Of a stretch of 64,000 nt of DNA, positions 37,601 through 50,000 are shown one piece after another (within the stretch, counting starts at the first letter, position 1; each line of letters starts with the position of its first letter). The stretch lies in NCBI GenBank assembly GCA_947044365.1, contig OX345640.1, forward strand, positions 2,964,001 through 3,028,000, in the 5' to 3' direction. The notes beneath the pieces are model-generated. The model was not told where the DNA came from. It was given only the letters and a program-made list of their open reading frames with translations, and searched no databases. The translations under genes and the position numbers were made by a program. The DNA is from Petrosia ficiformis (lineage: Eukaryota; Porifera; Demospongiae; Haplosclerida; Petrosiidae).

Positions 37601-39821
37601 TATAGCAAAATAAGTACATTTAGTTTACTACATACAGTACAACATAGAATCATACAGATAAAAGGTTTCCTCTTTCCACATCCTCTTCATTCCTGTTCCT
37701 CCTCCTCCACATTCTCAGACTATGATTATGATCCCCCTCAATCCACTGACCTCTTGGAAGCCATCACCTCTTTGGAAGACAATGATCCTTATTTAACAGA
37801 GCTAAATTTAAACAATCATTCTCTCATCACATCTCAACATGTATTTCAAATACTTGATGCACTAAAAACTAACACATACCTGGAAACTCTGTCAATGGCT
37901 AATGTCAGTTTGGATGACAGACATACAAGTGTAAGTACTGGATAAGATATCATTCTGTACATTATGAATACACTAATACAGTTGTATTGAACTGGTAATG
38001 TACTAGTCATGATGTAATGACATACTGTATATCATAACATAACCTGTATCAGTTTGATGTATCATATTATATTACGATATATTTTTGTATATCGTGAAAA
38101 GGAATTCTACCCTCAATTCATTGATAATAGGAACCCACATCATATCATGACATAACCTGTATTATGTACATGTATGGTGTATCATATTATATTGCCGATA
38201 TGTTTTTATATCGTGGAAGGGAATTTTACCTTCAGGCAGATAATAACAACCCACAAGTATCTTTTCTATTAATGTGGTTATAAAAGTTATATAGTAAATA
38301 ATACATCACTAATATACATTACTAATATACATTACTAATATACATTACTAATATAATATACATTACTAATATACAATACTAATATACATTCAATACTAAT
38401 ATACAATACTAATATACATTCAATACTAATATACATTACTAATATACATTACTAATATACATTACTAATATACATTCATTTCTCTTTTCTCTTCAGTCTC
38501 TAGCTGAAGCTTTGAGAGAAAATGAGATGTTAAAATCACTTAATTTAGAATCAAATCGTCTCACTATTACTGGACTCAAGGTAACAAAACTCAATGGTAA
38601 CAAACAACATTATAACCACTATATATTATTGTAGTATAAATTAACACTCTATTTTTCTTGCAGGCAGTTATCAAAGCATTAGCAGACAATTCGTCTTTAA
38701 AAGAGATTAGATTGGCAAATCAGGTGAGAATTTCTATACCTCATACTGTAAAACACATTATAGCACTTTGACGCCTAACATCAAAGGTACCGACAGTTCT
38801 ATATTTTCCATATAGCACACTTTTTTTATCACATCCTGTTCTATATTTTCCGGATTTTGTTTATAACACTAGAAAACAACGTGCTTACCTTGGGTTTAGC
38901 GCAAGAACACTAAGTACTTCATTCTTCTTCTCCATTGCATCAATCCAAAGTACTATAAACCAGTTAAAGCACCGGGTTTGCTCGTGTTGTCTTGGAAAAT
39001 ATAGCACTCGCACCGGTGCTTTATCTAATACTTAGCTATAGTTTCAACATGAACAGCTGGTTACTACCACTAAATTAAATCATATTTTCTGGGTCCTCTT
39101 TTACTCCCACATGTACTTATATACTATATGTTTGGACTACCATAAATGAAGTTACAATACAAATTATTTCATAACTTAACCTCATCATTACTTGATCATT
39201 AGCTGTTACATGTGTGTGTTCATATTTATTGATTTATGCAGATGCTTGTTGCATTGGTTGTCACATACATGTACATGTATTGTTGTGTTCACATGTACAT
39301 GTAGTGTGTTCACATGTACATGTTAACATGGTACATAGATTAGATGTTAACATGTACATATTATTGTGTTCATGTGATAGATTGCTAGAGGAGGTCATCG
39401 ACTTGAAGCAGATATTGCTAAAATGCTGGAAAACAACACGACACTATTGAAATTTGGATATGCTTTCACATCAAATGGACCAAGATTTCAAGTGGAGAAA
39501 TTTTTAATGAGAAACACTGATATGGGTAAGAGTATAGAATCTTAGGCATAGGAACGAGGGGGTTCACAGTGGGCACATGCCCCCCCAAATATTGGCAAAG
39601 AATGTACAGATATTAACTTGGTACCCCCAACCCCCCCCCCCCCCCCCCCCCATTCCTGTCATCTTTCCTATACTTATGGGGTCGGTATGAGAGGTAAGTG
39701 TGGAACGCACTGGGATGTCATTTAATATGAAAAAGAGTGAGATAACAGGAAGAAATGAATATTAATTTTAATGTTTCTTTTTTCTTCAGAGCGCCAGAGG
39801 AGACAGGATTATTCAGTGTAA
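34605..39821 (+). CDS. Tropomodulin orthologue (whole gene, 9 exons)
   Basis: Caps pointed ends of actin filaments together with tropomyosin (family role). Exons: 34605-34688, 34792-34899, 36295-36460, 36879-36974, 37719-37930, 38497-38580, 38664-38723, 39381-39525 and 39790-39821. Phases match, giving about 328 aa (vertebrate TMODs about 350-360). The N-terminus has MLLAQLTEEEIAEL and NELLPPS...GPLDRKHLLDHLKKQA, the tropomyosin- and first actin-binding region. A second acidic block (LDEEDIAELASELGMHGLL) matches the second tropomyosin-binding site. A leucine-rich-repeat domain follows (LTELNLNNHSL, LKSLNLESNRLTITG), then LEADIAKMLENNTTLLKFGY and a basic end RQRRQDYSV. It starts only 161 bp after the ATG16L1 stop. 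Confidence 0.96.
34941..35187. mobile_element. MITE family B copy in tropomodulin intron 2
   Basis: AAAGGTCGTTTACATTCACT at the left and GACATTGTGAATGTGAACAG at the right, with CTTATGACATTAAACTGTAC in the body. It is absent from the duplicated intron piece at 51.6 kb. Confidence 0.75.
35262..36200. repeat. About 45-bp minisatellite interrupted by a hAT MITE
   Basis: Repeated GTCCTTCATACCATGACTCA followed by GACAGACACATACCCATGCA, with variable unit length. It lies in tropomodulin intron 2. A related stretch occurs at 51.6-51.75 kb. Confidence 0.9.
35754..36100. mobile_element. hAT MITE with 8-bp target duplication
   Basis: Ends TAGGGATGTGCGATAC and GTATCGCACATCACTA are inverted. The exact 8-bp duplication ACTATAAC flanks it at 35746-35753 and 36101-36108. 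Subterminal repeats (ATCACGATA, ATCGATA) are typical of hAT. No coding capacity. Confidence 0.9.
36492..36560. mobile_element. hAT-like end fragment
   Basis: TTAGGGCTGCAACGAATAG resembles the left end of hAT MITEs and is followed by inverted TATCCGGATATTCG-like motifs. No matching right end was found before the next exon at 36879. Confidence 0.4.
38295..38478. repeat. 13-bp tandem repeat (ACTAATATACATT)
   Basis: Some 12 units with CAATACTAATATACA variants in tropomodulin intron 5. Confidence 0.9.
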
Positions 39822-40402
39822 ACTCACTGATCTCAATTTGTACACATCTTCATTTTTTTTATTAATGAAATCACATAATTATAATTATTTCTGAAATGAC
39901 TGAAGTAACCGATTTGTTTATATAATACAATTTTTTTTAGTTTCATAGAATATCTTACTACACCATAGATAGTGTGGTGGCACCACCCCCACTTTGCATA
40001 GCACAAAGGGGTGGTACTACCCGGTACAGAACTGAATCCTGCTTGCAAACACTGTGTGGGTTAGAAGGATCAGTTAAGCCTCTTTTGTTACATGAATATC
40101 ATTGTCCTTGAAATGGATATTGATAACATGACCTAGTTGTAGAGTAATCCCACCCAGGTATAGTCATCACAGAGCAGAGGGTTGGGTCTGGCTAACCCAA
40201 GTGATCATGACTTTAATTAACCACAACATAATCATGTTAATATCATCTATTCAAAAGAACCATACACTGTGTAGGTTGGCAAACATGAATATCATTGTCC
40301 CCGAAATGGAGTAGTTCAGGTATGAATGATGATTCATAACTATTGTAACATATCTCATGTGGGTGTGACGGCGTCTAGAGACGACTAGGTGGGGTGATCG
40401 AA

Positions 40403-40999
40403 TTACGCATGAATAGTGGCAACACGCCCTCCTGGTTCTTTTCTGGAGTGCGTGAAGAGCAATTCAACAGTACTACAGTGTGGACGTGAACTCTTCGTCA
40501 GATCGCCCATTTCAATTCTTCTCGAGACTTTCATCAAGTTAGTTTGTTGATTTGTCTGTTGGTATAAAGTATATTGTCTCTGGTTACGCCCCACTACATA
40601 CTCTCTCGATCTCATAACATGAACACTAATAATAATTTTATAATTATGTATAATTATACTGCAACGTATTTGCATTATATTTTGCGCAAATTGTATGAAC
40701 CTACATCCACAAAATTATACCTTCATACCTTGTTTCACAGCTGCGAAAGTTAGCGGACCCGCCTTGATCAATTTCATTTGGGCTGCCTTTGTAAGATTGC
40801 TCGTATCGAGGACCAAAGACAGTAGTTCTGGACATCTGTCAGGTGCCTGGCATGGGATTGAAGGACTCGCGCCAATGTTCAGTGTTGCTTCAGAAATAAT
40901 GATTTCTTTCCGAATAGCACATTGCCGCCTTCTTTTGTCGTGAGGATATTGATGTTCCTGCATCCAAGTTATTCTGGCTTGCAAGACTACCCTGCACAT
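40403..40999 (-). CDS. Possible two-exon gene, function unknown
   Basis: An ATG at 40999 opens a 271-nt exon (40999-40729) ending at a GTATGA donor. It reads MCRVVLQARITWMQEHQY, contains a KRRRQCAIRKE basic patch, and ends AAQMKLIKAGPLTFAAVKQ. A second exon (40593-40403) continues in the matching phase (GRNQRQYTLYQQTNQQTN to GRVATIHA, then TAA), for about 153 aa. GC is higher than the surroundings, and an inverted CCAAT box (ATTGG) lies near 41095. The acceptor at 40594 has a poor pyrimidine tract, and I recognise no domain. It could equally be an unspliced 94-aa ORF or chance. Confidence 0.3.
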
Positions 41000-41915
41000 G
41001 CAGGTGAGAGTTTCCAGACTGTCCCGTCCTGTAAGTTATAACGTAGTACGTCGGCGATGCATGCGAGACTGCAGCTGGTCCGTACTGCAGCACCAATCAG
41101 ACCACGTGAAGCCTAACGAATGTTAATTAATTACGTCTCTCAGTATGTGTCTCTAGCAACTAAAACCCAAATAGGATGAAGCATTATGGACCATTTTGCA
41201 GGGAAAAGATTTTTATTTTGTTTCAGAATTTAATTTTGCAATTTTGGGCACGAATCTGAATTTTCCGAGTCAAATAATTATAAGTGATATTACTATTTCT
41301 ATCATGCTCTCTTTGTTAAAATATTCTGTATATATGCCAGGACTCTCATAGTGGTGATTATCCTACCACTGACGAATTGTATACAGACCAAAGTATCTCT
41401 GTCCCTTCAAGTTCTTACTGATCAAAGAAATACACTAAAGCAAAAACATAGTCAAAATTTAGAAAAACAAACAACAAAAAGCAGAAGGTAATTTAATTGT
41501 TGTGTTCTGTTTATTCTCCCTTTTTTCAGGCCAGAAACTGTGATGGCCATTACTATATTTACACTCTAGAGTGTGGGGCTGGATTTTACATGTATATGCA
41601 AGTTCATTGCTTTGGCATACTAAATATACAATAGACATTTAAAATATAGGTAACTATATAAAAAACCCTGTTTCTATGAACTATATAGCTATTAGATATA
41701 CATAATAGTTTCACACAACTGACATATCATGATATTGTGGGACTAGTGTGGTGTGTCTGTGAGTACAGTTCATTGATCCTATGCCAATCTTAATCCCAGG
41801 GTGTAAAACAGTTGATATGTTTATATTATATAGTCCACCGTCATTCCCTTTTACCTACCCACCAGGTCCCTGGATTCAATTTATAGTGCCGGGCTGTTGC
41901 CATTATTGTAGTTTC

Positions 41916-43562
41916 TAGTGTTGTTTTGGTTCTATCGGTACTAAAACTAAAAGCCACTTTTAGTACCACTTTTAAATTTCAGTTCTTGGAACTAAAACTA
42001 TTCTACAAATTATTTGAAACTTAGACCCAGAACTAAATCATAACTAAAACAATTTTTGGTTTGTGAACTAGAACTAGAACAGAACTAAAATGAAGCACCT
42101 TTGGTGTGTGGCCTCGCCACTGTAGCTTAAGGATAAGTTGCAATTGCAACAATTAAATAAATGAGATGTAAAAGAGAAAGTAACAAGCTTAAATTTGAAT
42201 TTGTTGTTTATATAAAGTTGAAAGTTGGTTGAGAAAGTTTTTTTGTGGCTAGACTGGCTAAGATTATTTCTGATAAATATAAAAACAGATGGAAGATGAC
42301 TAAGAATGATTCTCCATCAGCTATACTGCTTTGCACTAGTATAATAACTATATTACTTACAAATAACATAATATACTCTTCCAACAAATATTCATTACCC
42401 GAGGCTCATTCATTACCAAAATATCTATCAGTTACTAAAAATAATTATCCTATAATGAATTGTACATTGTTACAACTACAATGAGCAAAAACATTGAACT
42501 TACAGTTCAAATATATGTAATTTGAAAGTCAAACAAAAGTTCAATAATAGCAGAAAGGAAAGTATTGCTCTAAACTGGACCTCCACGTTTGATCTCGCGT
42601 GATCACATTGGGTGTGGCTGAGGGTGTGGGTTATTGCAAGTAAATGGCAGAAACTGGGAGATAGAATGTATGAGTCTGTAACTTGCTAAAACAATGTCTG
42701 TGGCAAATCTCTTTTCAATACGATTTTGATAAACTTCTATCTCTACTCTATCAAGTCTTTAAATCGACGCTTAAAGCATCTGGCTAAGATCTGTAGCAAT
42801 TTTAGCATTTTCCATTCTAAGTAACTTTTCATACAGTTTACTTCGTTATAAAAACAACAGAGCAATAGAAGACCATGTTTTTGAACAGATCAGAAAGTTT
42901 GGCGGCTGTAGGAGCTATGCGTTTGAAGTTATAACTGTTCAAATTAAAAAAAGTTGGGAAGGAATGAACGAATAACTTGCTAAAACAATGTCTGTGGCAA
43001 ATTTCTTTTCAATGCGATTTTGATAAACTTCTTTCTCTACTCTATCGCGTCTTTAAATCGACGATTAGATTAAAAAAGTGGGGACAGACAGAATGAATGA
43101 ATGAATGAATGACAGAATGACAACCAAAGTACTAAAGACTCGCCCACGCATAGGCGCGGCGAGCCCAATGAAAATATTAATTCAAAACTTAGAGCTAAAA
43201 AGTATACAACAGATAACGCAATACACCACATTTTTCAATTCATTGATCATTATTTAACAGCTGTACCTGCTTCGTAGAAATAAGAAGTACATTAATGTGT
43301 AGTAGTAGTTTCACTAGTTTGATCATTCAAAAGTTTAATTTCATTCATTACTTAAGAACTACTCAAAAACCAGGAACAAAATCAATAACATTTTTTCAAT
43401 TTATAACGGGAACTAAATCAGAATCAAAACTTTTCTCAAGTTTGGAACTAGAACTAAAACAGAATCAAAAGGGATTTTTCAAGTTGGTACTAAAACTATA
43501 ACAAAATCAACAGGATTTTCAAACTCTGAACTATAACAACATTTAATACTAAAACAACACTA
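41916..43562. mobile_element. 1.65-kb terminal-inverted-repeat element, non-autonomous
   Basis: The left end TAGTGTTGTTTTGGTTCT and right end ACTAAAACAACACTA are inverted, and both sub-ends are rich in AACTAAAAC motifs. A direct repeat of about 90 bp (AACTTGCTAAAACAATGTCT and following) occurs at about 42680 and 42975. No recognisable transposase. A shorter relative starts at 57564. Confidence 0.65.
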
Positions 43563-44093
43563 GTAGTCTCATGCATTCATTTGAACAGTTTCAGCCACAC
43601 ATATGGTAAAATATATGTTTACCATTATATCATGCAGTACTTATAGCTATGTTTAAATTTAATAAATTTGCCCAAATATCAGTGTGACATGAGAATTTTT
43701 TATCTGCTTATATAGAATATCTGCATCGAATGACTTAATATATGGAATGAAATATACATTGGGATAGGAATGTTGTTATCAATGATCTGCAACATGAAGT
43801 TGTCAGACAGGGAGTCAGATCTAGCCTTACTTATCTAGCCCCTCTTGCAGAGTAGGGAGCTACATGAGACTAAGATTAATGAAATCTGAATAGCGCTTCT
43901 ATAAGAATTAAGCAGACATTTTTGTTTTGCTTGTTATGTCAAGTTTAAAAGCATAGAAGTACCTGTTTCAGAAAGTAATTTACATTGTATAGTGCTAGCT
44001 TGTAAAATGTTTGGTTTGGGTATATATAAAATATTGTCTATAATAATGATAATGTGCTCTTTTATATAATCATTATTCTTTTACTTGTTAGAT

Positions 44094-47000
44094 ATGAGCA
44101 GTCAATCTGAAGATAATCTAGATCAGACTCATTATTCTGATACTGAAGCTAAAGGAGATGCAAGTGAATCCATCAAGGATGTTCATACAAAACCACAAAA
44201 CCAAAAGTCAAAATACTCCTCATCACAAACACAAACAAAAAAACGGAAGGTAAATGGAAACTTGTGTTCTCTACTATTATTGTAATTGCAATTTAATTAA
44301 AATTGAACAACTTTTGGTTAAATGGATCAATTCACATTTTAGTCTGTCATCTGTTGTTTTGATTATGGCATAAACAACAAACCCTAAACATTTTCAGGTT
44401 CTACCTCTAAACAGATATGCATATGTCAGTTTCATAAGTGTGACTGGGCATCAGGTATACATATTATATACATGTATCAATAACTTAAACATAATTGAGC
44501 TAAACAATTAACAGCATCACATCACATTCGACCTTATGATCAGGTGGTATATTTGTATAACTCTTTTATGCAGTTTCATTACAAAAAATATACAATATAT
44601 AATATATTTTCAGACCACTGGGAATGAAAGCGATAAGAAAATGAGTGAACTTCAACAAGCACCACCTTTTTTTACTCATACACTCTCAGATTCGTCTGAC
44701 TCTTCTCGTTGCACATCAGGTAAACTTTTGAAGCTGCTTTATATAATGCACTTATTTAATAATATGTTATGTTATAATGTATAAATTTGCAATCACAGCA
44801 TGAAAGGTTGTCAAATGAGGTTCAAACTAACCTCAAAGCTCTTACTAAGTGTTATATTATAATGGCATAAACGAATGTCCCAGTAGGCAGCGAGAAGAAA
44901 CTGGTTACCTTATAATTTCTAATATAGGCACCTCCCCAATATAAGCGCCCCTTTTGGTACTGCAATATTTTAGCCTGCTCTATTATTAGGTACCAGCTTT
45001 TGAATAAATTTTTGACAGCGCCTATTCTCACTTTCGATAGATGTAAACAAGTTGTTTTAAACCAGAAAAGTTGCCAATAAAGTATATACTGCATACCCAC
45101 TTGAGTTGCATTACCATGAAAGGAAAGAGTAACACACTCTATATTTGTTAGAGTACAGCCAACTCTACAGTTGGCTGTACTCTAACTTATACATACAAAT
45201 GTAGGTATAATTACATAAATAATAACTTTTATTATTTATAACCAATTGTTGGCCATGTTACAATAGAATTATAAACTAAAAGTCGTAATGCCTTACCAAA
45301 AATGTTTTAGCTATAGTTAGCTAACTAGAACAACACTTATATATATACCATGCAAATATAACCTCTCCTTCTTACAAATTGCCAAAGTACATGTATATTG
45401 AATTTGAATAGGATTACGATCTTAATGAATAGATCATACTACAGTTCAGTAATGATTTTATTATTCCTTCTTTTTAGTGACCTGTACACCTCGTGAAATA
45501 CATATACAATTTTCGGCTGGGTCGATGGTTCCTGTTAAACGAGCTTTACTATCTGTAGCTGGATTACCAGGATGTGATAAATCTACATCCTTGATGACAA
45601 TGCTTGATGGGGTAGTTCCACGTTCAAGAGAACCACCAATAGCACCTCTCGGTTTTCTGAGTGCTAATGATGGCATGCCATATTGTGAATTAACAGCAAG
45701 TGTATCCGCACAACATGAGCTACCAGTGTATTTAGAAGCTGCCAAGAATACATGTTATATACATGCAATGCAGTGCTCTATCAATAAATATTTCCACCGA
45801 CACCAGCAGCAAATAGAGAAGTTTGAAACCGCGCCCTCAAAGGTTGAACTCTTCAAGGATGAAGACTTGAATTCACATTTTAGTCTCATATATCAACGTT
45901 TGAGTGATAATCATACAAGTTCAATACAGCATCCTGAGCAGAAAGCAAATCCCAGTGGTCTTGTTGAGATCAATATATGGGATATAAGAATGAGTAGAAG
46001 TATTTATCATTTTCTACCAGCTCTTTGGGGTCATTTGGACAGAAGCTACTTATGGTTGTTCCTAGATCTTGAGTCTCTTGACCATGATGATAATACACTT
46101 CATCAGTTAGATTCCATTCCTGAAAACGAGTCCTATAAAGATAAGAAGGACAGAGAACTTATAATGAGTTACCACCCCAGTCTGTATTATTTTCTTCGCT
46201 TCATAATGTTGGTTAAGTCGCGAAAGAAAGATCGTGAAAATGTCTGTTCTCTATTTGTAATGCACGAAACAGAGAACCCTGATAAGATTAACAATGCCAT
46301 GGGTATCATAACAGATGCTGCTATGCAAATAGATGTTAAAACCCAAATAAAAGAGCCCATAACACCACTACAACGAAAAGTAAATGATGTTGAAGTTCTA
46401 AAGACAGAATTAGATTCTCTCGTGAACAAAATTCTAAATTCATCAGAAGACATTCCTCTTTCATTTGTGTTTCTTCGTAGTCTCTTTTATGAGCATAGCA
46501 GAATCTACATCACCAAAAATGAGCTACAGTCAAAGGGACATGAGCTTGATATGTCTAATGAGGAACTGAATGACTTCTGTAAGTTTTTCATGTCTTCAGG
46601 CAGTATTATCGATGTTAGCCAAATTGACAACACCTCACCATACGTTATTGTGAAACCAATGAAATTTTTAAAAGAGCTTGATAAGATTTTCTATCCTCAA
46701 TGTGACAGTGACTCACAAATTACTGGATATGGGCTTGTGACAGAAGAGAAAGCAAAAGATATGTTCGGTGAAGAATACAAATTTTTCATGAATGTTCTGG
46801 TATCGGTTGATCTGGCCGTACGCCTAACAGGAAATCAGATCAATTTTGAAGGTACCCTACTGCCTTGTAATCAAGCTTACTATTACGTGCCAGATGTTCG
46901 TGTTATGCCTCCCGACCTGACTTGTGATCCCTCGGCTCTTCATCTACTGATGGACATCAACTGTCCTCTTCGCCATCTGCAAATTTTATTTGTGAATGCT

Positions 47001-50000
47001 TATTTTGAATATAGCACGCAGCCATCAGCTCTTGTCTTGGAAAGAAATAGTCCAGTTAATGTTACCAACTTTAAAACAAAGCTATCTAATAGTGAAAGTG
47101 AGGTTGACATTCGGTTTAGATATCTCGGAAATACGATAGAAATTAATTTTCCTAAAGCTGATCCCCTTGCTGATAAAACCACCTGTGCTGATATTGTACG
47201 TGGATGTAACGAAATGATGTTGAATGATCGTTGGATGAGGACCCCGTATACTTTTGCTATGATGTGCTCTGTTGAACATAAGATTGTAACTGATCCCAAT
47301 CGTCTCCACCATGTTTGTCACATACTACCACATGATGCACACTGTAAGAGTTGTGAGCTAAATGGCAAAGCTAACAAATTTCTTGATCTGTGGAACCAAG
47401 CAACAGATGAGGTTAGTAAAATCTTTAAATTAGACCTGCTTAGCTAGATATAGTTCTTTCATTTCTTTATAGTATTCTGTTCCTCCTTGGAGAAAGTTTA
47501 AAAAAGGTGAGGAATCGCAATGATAATTTATATAATATATTACAGTATGAAGAAAGTGTTATAGATTTAGATCAGTAATAACTTATTATATCTTCCTCTA
47601 TAGTGACTTCTGTAAAAGTGACTTCATCAGAAAGCCTGACAGTTGAAGGTACAGATTGTTATAATTATTATTATGTTATTATTTTAGAGTTTTTATCTAA
47701 TAAAGGAAAAAAATCACGACAAGATAATGAAGAACTAAAAGCTTTAAGAGGTAAGTTTGATTCATAGGCAATAAACCATCACCCCATCATTTTGTAATTC
47801 ATTTATAATACAATAAGTGACAAATAATAGTGCACAATAAAGAGAGTCAAGATAATAAGGAGTTTTTATGGCCCGTAGGGCCATCCCTATAATTGCAAGT
47901 TTGTGTATGAAACAAACAATACTTTTGTTACATGGAATAGATAGAAAAACATTTATGGGCATTAATTAAAACTGTTATAACTTAAAAGACAAAATAAGGA
48001 TATCAATGAAATGTATAATTTGTATATAATTATATCTTACATCTAATCCAGAGAAAATCAGTCGCTGATATAATTCACTCAATTGTTTATCTGAAATTCA
48101 CACAATAAATGCATAAAATTAAGTAAATATAATTTGGACCAAACCTCTCCTGGTATAGCAGATTAATGAATAAGTATCATAACTGACTTCTGAGTCTGAT
48201 GATTGCATAAATGTATATTAACCACAGAAGTCATTTACTATACACTTTGATAATTGATACTGACCAATATGAACAACTAGGCATTTATTTGTTTTCTGTA
48301 GCCTTCCAGGCAGTATTAAAGCAAGTCAGGCATTTATTCAAACAAAGACATTTAGTATCTTTGTTGTTGCAGGCATCTCAATTACCCTCAGATTTTTAAA
48401 TGACATCTTAATAATAATTGTGATTCTGCAATGTAACCTCACCCACCATACAGCAGTGATTTCTACAACCATATGCCATGTCCAGATATTTAATTATTTC
48501 CACTAGCTTTTACCCCTCAACATGTTTGAGGAAATACGGTACATCGAATAAATTTACATGCAAGACTGGAAGATTTTATTCTGCAATTGCACATTTGTGA
48601 CATTTTATGTCTAAATTTGTAATACAAAAATAGCAAATCATGAAAATGTCCAGGTATACTGTATTCTGTTCACCTCTGATCATGAATTAAAAGATGAACA
48701 TTATTTATACTAGTTGTGTGATTTTCTCATAGATCAGCTTAAGAAGACACAATTACAATTGAAAACATTGGAGAAAAAGGTGAAAATGTTGGAATTAAAG
48801 AATAAGGATCTACTACAAGAGAATAGAAAAGCAAATGGTAAGTTTGCAGTAAATACTTTTTGTGGTTATTATATAAAAAATGAACATATTTGAAAAAATG
48901 GACTGTTTTGGAAGGAAGCAATTTTCAATCAAAAGTTTGCATTTAAACTGCTGTTTAGTGCTGGAAACCACTGAAATCTGGTATCTATGCCTAGTGACTG
49001 CTCTTCTTGACACCTAATTCATTGGCTTCCTATACAAATTGCTGAATAGCGAGCATTTAAATGCATACATTTGATGAATTATCATTTGATTTTTGCAAAT
49101 ATTGTCACTCAGTAATGTTGATATACAAAAGATTTCATACTATATGTTTTTGATATACAAGTGTAAACATGCTAGTAAGTGTGGTTGTATACTACAATTA
49201 TTCCACCAAATAGAATGAAATTTGTCTAAATTTCTGTGTGAGCATATTTTAATAGTATCAGCAAAATTATGGATCAAGGAATTTAAAATGCAACACAAAA
49301 TTAATTTCTTTGTGTAATTATTTCTCTCTCAACACAGAGGAACTTGCAGATACACGATCAGAACTTGAGGAATTGAAGAAAAAGTATGAGGCACTAGAAC
49401 ATGAAGCTGAAACTTTAAGAAAAGCAAAAGGTAAGGAAATGAATTAGTTACTATATAGCAAAGCTTTCTATCAGTACTTATTAGAATGAGCAAATTCAAA
49501 CCCAATTATTAATAATACAACTTTCATTAGCCATAAAACTACAGTGTATAACGAGCGCCGTCGGGACAGGACCCTCGCCTACATGGCAAAGTAATACAAA
49601 GCACTACAATTTTTTTCAAAATATAATAAAGTTTGTGTATGAAACAAACAATACTTTTGTTACATGGAAAAACATTTATGGGCATTAATTAAAACTGTTA
49701 TAACTTAAAAGACAAAATAAGGATATCAATGAAATGTATAATTTGTATATAATTATATCTTACATCTAATTCTCAAACAATGAAGAAGTTCTCAAGTCTA
49801 CCTCTAAAGTCTCCGTGTGAAAACGTATTGACTATTGAATCGCCTCTACCACGTGTTTAGTACATGACGCATGCACATACCTGTAGGTGGAGCTAGGTAG
49901 CTTTCTATCTTGCATCAATGGTGGTGTAGTAGCAACCATTACCTCGATTGTTTTTGGTTTGAAGTGTTTCTTGGCTAGCGACAGCCATGAAACAGGATCA

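Larger units (their letters stand above)
39822..44093. other. Intergenic stretch
   Basis: No confident gene on either strand apart from the possible minus-strand gene at 40403-40999. 39840-40400 is plain AT-rich sequence. 41100-41915 shows no coding signal. 41916-43562 is a TIR element. 43563-44093 is AT-rich upstream sequence of gene A. Confidence 0.6.

Noticed and set aside
38753..39030. Possible MITE in tropomodulin intron 7 with TATATTTTCC/GGAAAATATA motifs
   Set aside because: The inverted motifs are short and the boundaries could not be defined.
48211..48399. Possible exon (LFKQRHLVSLLLQASQLP) in a gene A intron
   Set aside because: An acceptor-like TTTCTGTAG exists, but there is no good donor and no counterpart in gene B.
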